Source of the DNA: Oscillospiraceae bacterium
GTDB taxonomy: Bacteria > Bacillota_A > Clostridia > Oscillospirales > Oscillospiraceae
NCBI GenBank assembly: GCA_017398105.1
Contig: JAFQHF010000176.1
Coordinates: forward strand, 6,096 to 70,095
DNA: 64,000 nt
Reading direction: 5' to 3'
The notes below the pieces were generated by a model that was not told where the DNA came from, did no database searches, and worked only from the letters and a program-made list of their open reading frames with translations. Shown here one piece after another: positions 43,735-52,151 of the stretch (positions are counted from its first letter, which is position 1; every line of letters starts with the position of its first letter). A program made the position numbers and the translations under genes.

Positions 43735-44697
43735 ATGGCACAGATCAGTGTGATCGTACCGGTATACCGGGCAGAAAAATTTCTGAACCGGTGTGTGGAC
43801 AGTATTTTGGCCCAGACCTTTGAAGATCTGGAGGTGATTCTGGTTGACGACGGAAGTCCCGACACCAGCGGACAGATCTGTGACGATTATGCGGCAAGAG
43901 ACAGCCGGGTCCATGTGATTCACCAGGAAAATGCCGGTGTGTGCGTTGCACGCAATGTCAGCCTGGACTGGGTGTTTGCCAACAGCGAGAGCCAGTGGAT
44001 CTTCTTTATCGATAACGACGACTGGATGCACCCGGAAACCCTGAAACGGATGCATCAGGCTGCCCTGGAGCACCGGTCGAACCTTGTAATCTGCGGTTAC
44101 GGTCAGACCGGCGGGGAAGACCCGGTGATCGAAGAAGCACAGCTGAAAAGCCGGAAGTGGAAGCCTAAGGATTTTTACATGCAGCATTTTGTCAATGCCA
44201 CCGTGTGCTGGGGCAAGCTCTATCACAGAAGCTGTTTTGACGGGCTGCGGTATCCGCCCGGAAAGTATATTGAAGATGAATTTTTGACCTACCGGCTACT
44301 GTTTGCCCAGGAAACGCTGACGGTGATCCCGGCACCGCTGTATGCCTATTACTACAACGAAAGCGGCATCAGCAAAATGCGCTGGACACCCAAGCGGCTG
44401 GACTCCTGGGAAGCCTATGAGCAGCAGATCGCCTGGTTTGAAAAGCTGGGGGACAGGGAACTGGTTCGCTTCCGGGTGAGAAATTATGTGGATATGCTGT
44501 TGCCCTATTTCCAGGCAGCCCGGGAAGCAGATGCGCAAAAGGAACTGGAGATTATCCGGAAAAAAGGCCGCAGCCTGCTGCGCTGGGCCTGGAAACAGGG
44601 ATTCCTGGATTTTTGGTGCGATTTTGAAACCCTTAGTGCCTTTTATCCTGTCTGGACAAAAGCATATCGATTCTATATTGACAAATGCAAGAAGTAA
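43735..44697 (+). CDS. Glycosyltransferase family 2
   Basis: 320-residue GT-A enzyme: ISVIVPVYR (4-12), ILVDDGSPDTSG and the metal motif FIDNDDWMHP, i.e. DND where its relatives have DSD. A stretch FANSESQW sits just before that motif; the same insertion is found only in the gene at 46534, which marks the two as recent relatives. ATG at 43735 behind AAGGAGG. Confidence 0.9.
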   Translation: MAQISVIVPVYRAEKFLNRCVDSILAQTFEDLEVILVDDGSPDTSGQICDDYAARDSRVHVIHQENAGVCVARNVSLDWVFANSESQWIFFIDNDDWMHPETLKRMHQAALEHRSNLVICGYGQTGGEDPVIEEAQLKSRKWKPKDFYMQHFVNATVCWGKLYHRSCFDGLRYPPGKYIEDEFLTYRLLFAQETLTVIPAPLYAYYYNESGISKMRWTPKRLDSWEAYEQQIAWFEKLGDRELVRFRVRNYVDMLLPYFQAAREADAQKELEIIRKKGRSLLRWAWKQGFLDFWCDFETLSAFYPVWTKAYRFYIDKCKK

Positions 44698-44712
44698 AAG
44701 GAGTGAGAAAGA

Positions 44713-45747
44713 ATGCCTCAGATCAGTGTGATCGTGCCGGTGTATAAAGCCGAAGCCTATTTGAAAGACTGCGTTGACAGCATTCTTTCCCAGACCTTTT
44801 CTGATTTTGAATTGATTTTGGTGAATGACGGAAGTCCTGACGGCAGCGGTGGGATCTGCGATGCCTATGCTGCCGGAGAACCCCGGGTTTCCGTGATTCA
44901 CCAGACAAACCAGGGCCAGGCTGCGGCCAGAAACCATGCCCTTGTAAACGCCAGGGGACAGTGGATCTGTTTTGTGGACAGTGATGATGTGATCCACCCG
45001 CAGATGCTGGAGCTGCTGTACACAGCCGCGTCGGAAAGCGGTGCCGGAATCAGTATGTGCCGGTATGTGGAAGCGCCCAGTTGTCCGGAAACGTTTTTTC
45101 AGGCGAAGGACGGCGACTGGGATGTCCTGACCATGGAGGAAAATACCATGGTGCAGCTGTATGATGCGGATGCGTACCCTGCCTGGGTAGCCTGCGCCAA
45201 GCTGGTGCGAAAGGATTTGGTTGAAAGCTATCCTTTCCGGGAGGGCAGAGTCTTTGAGGACAATGAGGCTGTATGCCGGTGGGTATGCGCTGCAGGCAGG
45301 CTGGCCCGGATCGATCACGAACTGTACTATTACCGGACGAATCAGGGAAGTACCACGAAGAGCGTGTTCAGCCTGAAAAAGCTGGATTATCTTTGGGCAC
45401 TGGACAGCATTACCCGGTTTTACGGGAAGCTTGGCTGGCATCAGATGCAGCGGCGCTTTTTTGACCGGTATGCCGATGCGGCAGTCAGCGCCTGCATGGG
45501 CCTGCGCTATGAGCTGGATCGGAAGGATCTGATCCCAGGTGTTGCAAAAGACCTGCGCGTATTGGCAAAACAGGAAAATCTGAAGCTGACGACGGAACAG
45601 AAAGAAGCCCTGCTGGAAGCGGAGCACCCGGAATGGATGGGCATTTACTGGCCTCTGGCCGGTGCTGTGCGGACTGTCAGGGAAGAGGGAATTTCCGGGA
45701 TTGCCCGGAAGATCAAAAAGAAATTTGCGAAGGAGGATGGCCGATGA
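44713..45747 (+). CDS. Glycosyltransferase family 2
   Basis: 344-residue GT-A enzyme: ISVIVPVYK (4-12), ILVNDGSPDGSG (note VND), FVDSDDVIHP (about 89-98) and YYYRTNQGSTTKS. The C-terminal ~40 residues are rich in basic residues (ARKIKKKFAKEDGR), which may hold it to the membrane. Overlaps the next gene by four bases. Confidence 0.9.
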   Translation: MPQISVIVPVYKAEAYLKDCVDSILSQTFSDFELILVNDGSPDGSGGICDAYAAGEPRVSVIHQTNQGQAAARNHALVNARGQWICFVDSDDVIHPQMLELLYTAASESGAGISMCRYVEAPSCPETFFQAKDGDWDVLTMEENTMVQLYDADAYPAWVACAKLVRKDLVESYPFREGRVFEDNEAVCRWVCAAGRLARIDHELYYYRTNQGSTTKSVFSLKKLDYLWALDSITRFYGKLGWHQMQRRFFDRYADAAVSACMGLRYELDRKDLIPGVAKDLRVLAKQENLKLTTEQKEALLEAEHPEWMGIYWPLAGAVRTVREEGISGIARKIKKKFAKEDGR

Positions 45748-46514
45748 GCATTCCCAAGATCATTCATTACTGCTGGTTTGGCCGGAATCCCAAACCGGAG
45801 CTGGCCCAAAGGTGTATCAAAAGCTGGAAAAAATTCTGCCCGGATTATCAGATCATCGAATGGAATGAGGATAATTTTGATGTTGCCACGGCACCGAATT
45901 ACGTGAAGCAGGCCTATGAAGCCAGACGCTGGGCCTTTGTTTCAGATTATGTCCGGCTGCGGGCCCTGACGGAAATGGGCGGCGTATATATGGATACGGA
46001 TGTGGAAGTGATCAAGCCTTTGGATGCATATCTGAAGCACGAAGCCTTCGCCGGGTTTGAGCATGTGGAGCGGGTGCAGACCGGGCTTCTGGCCTGTGAG
46101 AAGGGGTTTGCGCTGTTCCTGGATTTTTTGGCCTATTATGATGATGCCTCCTTTCTGCGGCCTGACGGCACGCCGGATACCACCACCAATGTGGAGGTCC
46201 TGACCCGGCTGTGCAGAAATCGCGGTATGGTGTGCAATGACCGCTATCAGGTTGTTGACGGTCTGGCCCTCTATCCCCGGGAGGTTTTCTGCCCGGTGGA
46301 TTTTGAAACGGAAAAATTGCATAAGACCCGGAATACGGTCTGTATTCACTGGTTTTCCGGCAGCTGGCATACGGAAGAGGAACTGGAAGCCATGCGGCAG
46401 GAAAAGCGGCAGCTGGAATATGAAAGGCGAAGCAATCTGCGTGTGGCCATCGGCACAAAGCTCCTGGGCGAAAAGGGCTATGAAAAGCTGAAGGCAATTA
46501 TCAAGGGAAAATAA
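45744..46514 (+). CDS. Glycosyltransferase with DXD motif, GT32-like (Gly_transf_sug)
   Basis: 256 residues. IPKIIHYCWFGRNPKPELAQ start and the MDTDVEV DXD metal site near residue 80 are typical of GT32-type capsular transferases related to yeast Och1 and the clostridial-toxin superfamily; HWFSGSW is the usual C-terminal mark. These often add galactose, mannose or GlcNAc as a branch. ATG at 45744 follows AAGGAGG; the frame is open upstream inside the previous gene without a site. Confidence 0.9.
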   Translation: MSIPKIIHYCWFGRNPKPELAQRCIKSWKKFCPDYQIIEWNEDNFDVATAPNYVKQAYEARRWAFVSDYVRLRALTEMGGVYMDTDVEVIKPLDAYLKHEAFAGFEHVERVQTGLLACEKGFALFLDFLAYYDDASFLRPDGTPDTTTNVEVLTRLCRNRGMVCNDRYQVVDGLALYPREVFCPVDFETEKLHKTRNTVCIHWFSGSWHTEEELEAMRQEKRQLEYERRSNLRVAIGTKLLGEKGYEKLKAIIKGK

Positions 46515-46533
46515 AGACAATGGAGGCGTGACT

Positions 46534-47493
46534 ATGCCCGGTATCAGCGTGATCGTCCCGGTATATAAGGTTGAGCCGTTTCTCCACCGGTGTGTGGACA
46601 GTATCCTCGCACAAACGCATCCTGATTTTGAACTGATTCTGGTGGATGATGGCAGTCCGGATCAATGCGGTGCCATCTGCGATGCCTATGGGGCTCAGGA
46701 CAGCCGGGTCCATGTGATCCACCAGAAAAACGGCGGCCTGTCGGCTGCCCGGAATACAGGCATTGACTGGGCATTTGCCAACAGCGACAGCAGGTGGCTG
46801 GCCTTTGTGGACAGTGATGACTGGGTTCATCCGGATTATCTGAAGCTGCTGTATGAAACTGCACAGAAGACCCTGTGCAAAATCAGCGCGTGCGGCTTGT
46901 TCCGTACCTCCGGAGAGGCGTTTCCGGAAGAAGCGGAGACGGAAGCTGTATGCATGAGCGCTGATGATTATTACTGCGGCAATACCCATGAGGGACTGAC
47001 GGCTGTGGCCTGGAACAAGCTGTATCATAAGTCTTTGTTTGGGAACCTTCGCTATCCCATCGGAAAACTCCATGAGGATGAATTTACCACCTATCTTGCC
47101 CTGTATCAGGCGGGGAAAATCGGTGTTACGGAAAAACGCCTGTATGCCTATTATCAGAATCCGGACGGCATCATGCGCTCCCAGTGGAATCCCAGAAGAA
47201 TGCATGTGCTGGAAGCCTTTGAACAGCAGATTGCCTTTGCCAGAGAAAACGCCAATGAACGGCTGTTGAAGCTGGTTGCGGAAAAATATATTTACAGTGT
47301 GTATGAGCATCTGGAAGCATCCCAGGTGGTTTACAAAAAAGAGCTGCGCAGAAAACTGCAGTCTGCCCTGAAGCTGGGAAGAGAATGCGGTGTGTTTCCC
47401 CGGAATCGGCAGAATATGTGGGCATATGAGGCCGCATATCCTGTAAAGCCCTTCTGGTGGCTGGTTTCCAGAGTTTCCGGAACAGAAAAGTGA
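46534..47493 (+). CDS. Glycosyltransferase family 2
   Basis: 319-residue GT-A enzyme: ISVIVPVYK (4-12), ILVDDGSPDQCG, the insertion FANSDSRW and FVDSDDWVHP. Closest in this window to the gene at 43735 (shared insertion, DSRVHVIHQ, WNKLYHKSLF/WGKLYHRSCF). The ATG at 46534 has GGAGG upstream; an in-frame GTG two codons earlier is inside the spacer. Confidence 0.9.
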   Translation: MPGISVIVPVYKVEPFLHRCVDSILAQTHPDFELILVDDGSPDQCGAICDAYGAQDSRVHVIHQKNGGLSAARNTGIDWAFANSDSRWLAFVDSDDWVHPDYLKLLYETAQKTLCKISACGLFRTSGEAFPEEAETEAVCMSADDYYCGNTHEGLTAVAWNKLYHKSLFGNLRYPIGKLHEDEFTTYLALYQAGKIGVTEKRLYAYYQNPDGIMRSQWNPRRMHVLEAFEQQIAFARENANERLLKLVAEKYIYSVYEHLEASQVVYKKELRRKLQSALKLGRECGVFPRNRQNMWAYEAAYPVKPFWWLVSRVSGTEK

Positions 47494-47501
47494 GGAACCT
47501 T

Positions 47502-48479
47502 ATGAATGATTTGATCTCCGTGATTATCCCGGTATACAATGTGGCGGCTTATCTTCCTGAGTGCCTGGAAAGTGTGCTGAAGCAGGATCATGAAAATCTG
47601 GAGGTGATCCTGATCGATGACGGTTCCCAGGATGACTCCGGCATCATCTGCGACCGGTATGCAGCCCGGGACAGCCGGGTGCGGGTGATCCATCAGGAAA
47701 ACGGCGGCGCCGCAGCGGCGAAAAATGCTGGTCTGCGTATTGCTTCCGGTGAATACTTAAGCTTTGTGGACAGCGATGACTATCTGGAGCCCAATGTTTA
47801 TGGGTATATGCTGCAGGTGCTGCAAACCAGCGGCGCGGATGCGGCCCAGTTTGCCTTCCGGGATGTATACCGGAACCGGACGGAGGATCAGATCGAGCAC
47901 AGGGGCGGAAGCGTACTGACAGGAGAGGAATACCTGATCCGCTTTACCAAGGATTGGACCTGCGCGCTGCTGTGGAATAAGCTGTATAAAAGAAAATTGT
48001 TCGATGGCGTCTTTTTTGAAGAAGGACATAAGATCGATGACGAATATTTTACCTACCGGGGGTTTCTGGGGGACTGCAGGATCGTATACGATGATCGTAT
48101 CGTATACAATTACCGCAAGCGTGCTTCCGGTGTGATGAGCTCTGCGCAGGCGGGAGAGAAACGCATTCTGGACTGCCTGGATGCCATTGTCAAGCGAAGG
48201 AACCTGGTTTTGGAGCACCATCCCCGGCTGCGGCGGGAATTTGATGAAAACTATCTGGATGCGCTGTACTATCTGTCCGGCAATGAGGACAGTACGGTCA
48301 AAACCGTGACGGAGCTGAAGCGGCATCTGAAGGCCTATCTGAAAGAGAAAGGCAACACTTTCCCGCCGAGATATCTGTGGCCCATGCTGGCCAAGCTGTA
48401 TTTTGTCGATCCGGAAAAACGGGCAGCCATCTGTCAGGCAAAGCCCCGTGTGGTTGACAAAGATATCTATTTTGCGTGA
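47502..48479 (+). CDS. Glycosyltransferase family 2
   Basis: 325-residue GT-A enzyme: ISVIIPVYN (5-13), ILIDDGSQDDSG and FVDSDDYLEP (about 88-97), then LLWNKLYKRKLFD. The ATG at 47502 is preceded by GAGGAA; the open frame starting earlier lies within the previous gene. Next come two fucosyltransferase genes. Confidence 0.9.
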   Translation: MNDLISVIIPVYNVAAYLPECLESVLKQDHENLEVILIDDGSQDDSGIICDRYAARDSRVRVIHQENGGAAAAKNAGLRIASGEYLSFVDSDDYLEPNVYGYMLQVLQTSGADAAQFAFRDVYRNRTEDQIEHRGGSVLTGEEYLIRFTKDWTCALLWNKLYKRKLFDGVFFEEGHKIDDEYFTYRGFLGDCRIVYDDRIVYNYRKRASGVMSSAQAGEKRILDCLDAIVKRRNLVLEHHPRLRREFDENYLDALYYLSGNEDSTVKTVTELKRHLKAYLKEKGNTFPPRYLWPMLAKLYFVDPEKRAAICQAKPRVVDKDIYFA

Positions 48480-48503
48480 ATGCACTGTTTTGGAGGAAGC
48501 GGA

Positions 48504-49499
48504 ATGAAAACGGTAAAAGTGAAATTTGTGGGAAAATGGGAGGGAATCCAGCCTCAGGATAATCTGATCTGCTACTGGCTGATGAAAAACGGCTATGATG
48601 TTCAGGTGACCGAGGATGCGGATTATATCATCTGCGATATTTTCGGAGAACCGCTGTATGATTACTGCAAATATCCCCAGATCCGCATCCTGGAGTGCGG
48701 TGAAAATTATACGCCGGATTTCAATGTGGTGGACTATGCGGTGTGCCGTTATCCGATTTCCTTCGGTGACCGGAGCTTCTATCTGCCCGGCTGCACCAAT
48801 CCCGGGCCCAAGTGGCTGGGGCTGGCAGAAAAGGATCGGAATTATCCGGATTCCTTCCTGGAAGAAAAGATATATTTTGCCAATCTGATCACCAGCCACG
48901 ATTCGGAACATAACTACCGCAGCCGCTTTTTTGAAAAGCTCAATGCATACAAACGGGTAGAATCTCCCGGTACGTACCTGAACAACATGCCGGATGGAAA
49001 AACGGTGGATTGGCTCAACGACAGCAAATCCCAGTTCCAGCGGCAGTGCAAGTTTACCATCTGCTTTGAGAGCACATCCCATTACGGCTTTATTACGGAA
49101 AAAATCACGGATGCCTTCTTCTCGGATACGGTGCCCATTTATTTCGGCAGCCCCAATATCACGGATATTTTCAACGAAAAGGCATTTATCAACGTATCGG
49201 ATTATGAATCCCTGGACGCGGTGGTGGAGAGAATCCGGCAGCTGGATCAGGATGACGAAAAGTATCTGGAAATGCTGCGCCAGCCGATTCTGAAGGATAA
49301 GGATCTGCCCAGACGCATGGATGAAGAACTGGAAAAATTCATTCTGCATATTTTTGAGCAGCCCTATGAACAGGCCTACCGACGCAGCCGGGTGTACTAT
49401 CCCAAGCAGCATGATGATTTTTTGGCGCAGGCCATTGCCCCTACGGCGGGATACAGGCTGAAGCAGCGGGCCAAGGCTCTGCTGAAGGGAAAAACGTGA
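48504..49499 (+). CDS. Alpha-fucosyltransferase-like protein, GT10, first copy
   Basis: 331-residue GT-B enzyme. The GT10 donor-binding signature is clear: CFESTSHYGFITEKITDAF (about 192-210) then VPIYFGSP, i.e. the F-E-[NS]-x...TEK-l...A-f...P-v-y-G pattern of alpha-1,3/1,4-fucosyltransferases such as those of Helicobacter pylori and vertebrate FUTs. GDP-fucose would be the expected donor; no GDP-fucose synthesis genes are in the window. The ATG at 48504 has GGAGG upstream, favoured over the ATG at 48480, which overlaps the previous stop. It has a paralogue next door. Confidence 0.88.
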   Translation: MKTVKVKFVGKWEGIQPQDNLICYWLMKNGYDVQVTEDADYIICDIFGEPLYDYCKYPQIRILECGENYTPDFNVVDYAVCRYPISFGDRSFYLPGCTNPGPKWLGLAEKDRNYPDSFLEEKIYFANLITSHDSEHNYRSRFFEKLNAYKRVESPGTYLNNMPDGKTVDWLNDSKSQFQRQCKFTICFESTSHYGFITEKITDAFFSDTVPIYFGSPNITDIFNEKAFINVSDYESLDAVVERIRQLDQDDEKYLEMLRQPILKDKDLPRRMDEELEKFILHIFEQPYEQAYRRSRVYYPKQHDDFLAQAIAPTAGYRLKQRAKALLKGKT

Positions 49500-49527
49500 T
49501 CAGCGTTCGTTCTGTTAGGAGAAAAAT

Positions 49528-50535
49528 ATGAAGACTGTAAAAATCAACTACGCCGGCGTGCCGGAGGATTTCAATAAAGAGCAAAATCTGATCTATGATC
49601 TGCTGAAGATCAACGGCTTCGATGTGCAGATTGTGGACGACCCGGATTTTCTGATCTGTGATTTTTCCGGAAGCAATCCATACCAGTACTGCGGCACACC
49701 CCAGGTGCGGATTCTGTATTCCGGTGAGAATTTTATCCCGGATTTCAATCTGATCGACTATGCCATCAGTCCCTATCCGATCAGCTTCGGAGACCGGCAC
49801 TTCCAGCTGCCCGCCTGTGTCTGGCCCCGGGCCCACTGGCAGGCACTGGCAGAAAAGGATCGGAATTATCCGGAAGCCTTTGTGAAGGGGAAGACTCTCT
49901 TTGCCAATTTTATCTCCGGCCATGAGTCGGAATACAACATCCGCGGCGACTTTTTTAAGAAGCTGTGTGAATACAGGCGGGTGGAGTCTCCCGGCTCCTA
50001 CTTAAACAATATGCCCAATGGGGAACGGGTCAACTGGCTCAACGACAGCAAGTCGGATTTCCAGAGAAAGTGCAAATTTACCCTGTGCTTTGAAAGCACC
50101 AACCATTACGGCTTCGTAACGGAAAAACTGATGGACGCTTTCTATGCCGATACGATTCCGGTGTATTTCGGAAGCCCCACTGCTGCAGAGATCTTTAACA
50201 AGGATGCCTTTATCAATGTGGCGGACTACGAATCCTTTGATGCGGCCATTGAGAAGATTAAAGAGCTGGATCAGGATGATGAAAAATATCTGGCCATGCT
50301 GCGCCAGCCCATTCTGGTAAATCCGGACTATCCCCGGCAGCTGGAGGATGCGCTTGGTGCGTATGTCTGTCATATTTTCTCACAGGAGCCGGAAAAGGCT
50401 TACCGCCGCAGCCGGGTATACCGCCCGAAGGACTGTGACGATTATCTGGCCCGGGCCGTGGACACGGAAACCCTGACCATGAAGAACCTGATCGGCCGGG
50501 TCCTTGGAAAAGTGAAATCCAAGGTGGTTCGTTAA
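49528..50535 (+). CDS. Alpha-fucosyltransferase-like protein, GT10, second copy
   Basis: 335 residues, collinear with the upstream copy over its full length and more than half identical by eye (shared VESPG.YLNNMP, WLNDSKS.FQR, CFEST.HYGF.TEK, LDQDDEKYL.MLRQPIL). The N-terminal acceptor part differs most (about 1-60 and 100-120), as expected if the two use different acceptors. Ends with a basic tail (GRVLGKVKSKVVR), like the first copy, suited to membrane contact. AGGAGA precedes the ATG. Confidence 0.88.
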   Translation: MKTVKINYAGVPEDFNKEQNLIYDLLKINGFDVQIVDDPDFLICDFSGSNPYQYCGTPQVRILYSGENFIPDFNLIDYAISPYPISFGDRHFQLPACVWPRAHWQALAEKDRNYPEAFVKGKTLFANFISGHESEYNIRGDFFKKLCEYRRVESPGSYLNNMPNGERVNWLNDSKSDFQRKCKFTLCFESTNHYGFVTEKLMDAFYADTIPVYFGSPTAAEIFNKDAFINVADYESFDAAIEKIKELDQDDEKYLAMLRQPILVNPDYPRQLEDALGAYVCHIFSQEPEKAYRRSRVYRPKDCDDYLARAVDTETLTMKNLIGRVLGKVKSKVVR

Positions 50536-50548
50536 AGGGAGGGTAGCT

Positions 50549-52105
50549 ATGGCTGTGCAAACGAAAAGCGTCCCCAAAACGGCTGCTTATGCCGTTCAGG
50601 CGGCGCTGCTGGCTGGCTTTGTGACCCATCTGTTCGGTCTGGTCAATATCATGCACAACAATGACGATATCTGGCAGCAGCCTATGGGCTACGGTACCGG
50701 ACTGTCCTCCGGACGGTGGCTTCTGACGATTCTGGGCGATTTCCAGATGCGGCTGGGGCTGGGCTATAATCTGTCTGTTGTGAACGGTGTGCTGTTTCTT
50801 GCCATGATCGCAGTGACGGCGGGGATCGTGGTTTCCGTATTCCGGATTCAAAACACGGTGCGCGCAGGTATCATCGGCATCCTGTTTGCCGTATTTCCCT
50901 CTGTGACTTCTGTTCTGTTTTTCAAATACACCACGATTACGTATGGAATTGCCATTTTGCTGTCGGTTCTGGCAGTGTGGGTGCTGAAGTACAGGCGGTT
51001 TGGACTTTTGCTTTCTGCTTTGTGCACAGCCTGTGGCTTGGGCATTTACCAGGCCTATGTTCCCATTACCATCACCATGATGGTGCTGCTGATGATTCAG
51101 CAGGTGCTGGAAGGAACCTCGGATTTTTGGCAGGTGGTACGGCGGGGTCTGTATTACTGTGCGGCATTGATTTTGGGGCTTGTCGTGTATTTCGGTCTGC
51201 TGAAGCTGTGCCTGGCAGTGTATGGAACAGAGCTGAGTGATTACCAGGGCGTTAATAACATGGGCGTCATTTCTCTGGGTACCCTGCCGGGGCTTGTGCT
51301 GCGGGCCTTCAAGGATTTCTGCAAAATGCCTCTGTATGATTACTGCGGTCTTGCCAACATCGCGCTGCTGAGAGGGCTGTATCTGATACTGGCCGGTGTT
51401 ACGGCTGTGCTGATTGGCTATATTCTGATTGTGAAGATCAGAAAGTGGGAAATGGCGCTGGCTGCGGCAGTGCTCTGCGGACTGCTGCCGGTGGCTGCCA
51501 ATTTTGCGGTGGTCATGTGCCCGGATGCCCTGATCTATACCCTGATGGTCTATTCCTTCGTGCTGATCCCCTGTATGCCGCTGATCCTTATGGAGTGTCT
51601 TCCCCCCATGGAGGGTGTTTGGAAAAAGATACATGCATGGATGGGCAAGGGGCTTGCAGCCGCTGTGCTGCTGATGGCCTTCTGCTACGGCTATTATGCC
51701 AATGTCAACTACACTGCCATGTATTTCAGCAACCGTCAGGTGGAGAACTACTGGAATTCCATAGTCACCCAGGTTCGGATGACGGAAGGCTTTGAACCGG
51801 ATCAGCAGTGGGCGCTGATGGGAAATATCCAGGACCCTATGCTGGGCAGCGCCTGGGCGGATGCGGTTTCCTACGGCGGAAACCGGTTCACGGATGACCT
51901 GCTGAATCAGTATTCCCGGCTGGCCTGGGTCAGCAATTACATGGGCATTCAGATTCCGGCAGCAAGTCAGGAACGGATCGAAGAACTGAGCCGGACGGAG
52001 CAGGTAAGGGCAATGCCCTGCTGGCCGGCCCAGGGTTCTGTTCGGATCGTAGAGGATACTGTGATCATCAAGTTCCAGGAACTTGCAGAAGAAGTCAGTG
52101 AATAA
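50549..52105 (+). CDS. Membrane glucosyltransferase, GtrII-like (Glucos_trans_II)
   Basis: 518 residues with about ten or eleven transmembrane helices. The first outer loop holds HNNDDIWQQPMG...SGRWLL, which matches the D-D and G-R-W marks of the GtrII family; a soluble extracytoplasmic C-terminal part (about 395-518) follows. GtrII proteins move glucose from undecaprenyl-phosphate-glucose onto a polysaccharide outside the membrane. The donor-making GtrB-type enzyme is not recognised nearby. Last gene of operon 2, followed by a strong terminator, and convergent with a relative on the other strand. Confidence 0.82.
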   Translation: MAVQTKSVPKTAAYAVQAALLAGFVTHLFGLVNIMHNNDDIWQQPMGYGTGLSSGRWLLTILGDFQMRLGLGYNLSVVNGVLFLAMIAVTAGIVVSVFRIQNTVRAGIIGILFAVFPSVTSVLFFKYTTITYGIAILLSVLAVWVLKYRRFGLLLSALCTACGLGIYQAYVPITITMMVLLMIQQVLEGTSDFWQVVRRGLYYCAALILGLVVYFGLLKLCLAVYGTELSDYQGVNNMGVISLGTLPGLVLRAFKDFCKMPLYDYCGLANIALLRGLYLILAGVTAVLIGYILIVKIRKWEMALAAAVLCGLLPVAANFAVVMCPDALIYTLMVYSFVLIPCMPLILMECLPPMEGVWKKIHAWMGKGLAAAVLLMAFCYGYYANVNYTAMYFSNRQVENYWNSIVTQVRMTEGFEPDQQWALMGNIQDPMLGSAWADAVSYGGNRFTDDLLNQYSRLAWVSNYMGIQIPAASQERIEELSRTEQVRAMPCWPAQGSVRIVEDTVIIKFQELAEEVSE

Positions 52106-52109
52106 TAAA

Positions 52110-52145
52110 GAATGCAGGCCGGAGCGTTTCCGGCCTGCATTTTAT
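52110..52145. terminator. Bidirectional terminator between convergent GtrII-like genes
   Basis: Perfect stem of about 12 pairs AATGCAGGCCGG/CCGGCCTGCATT with a short loop, flanked by A-rich sequence on the left and TTTTATAT on the right, so it can serve both strands. Confidence 0.88.
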
Positions 52146-52151
52146 ATGTCG

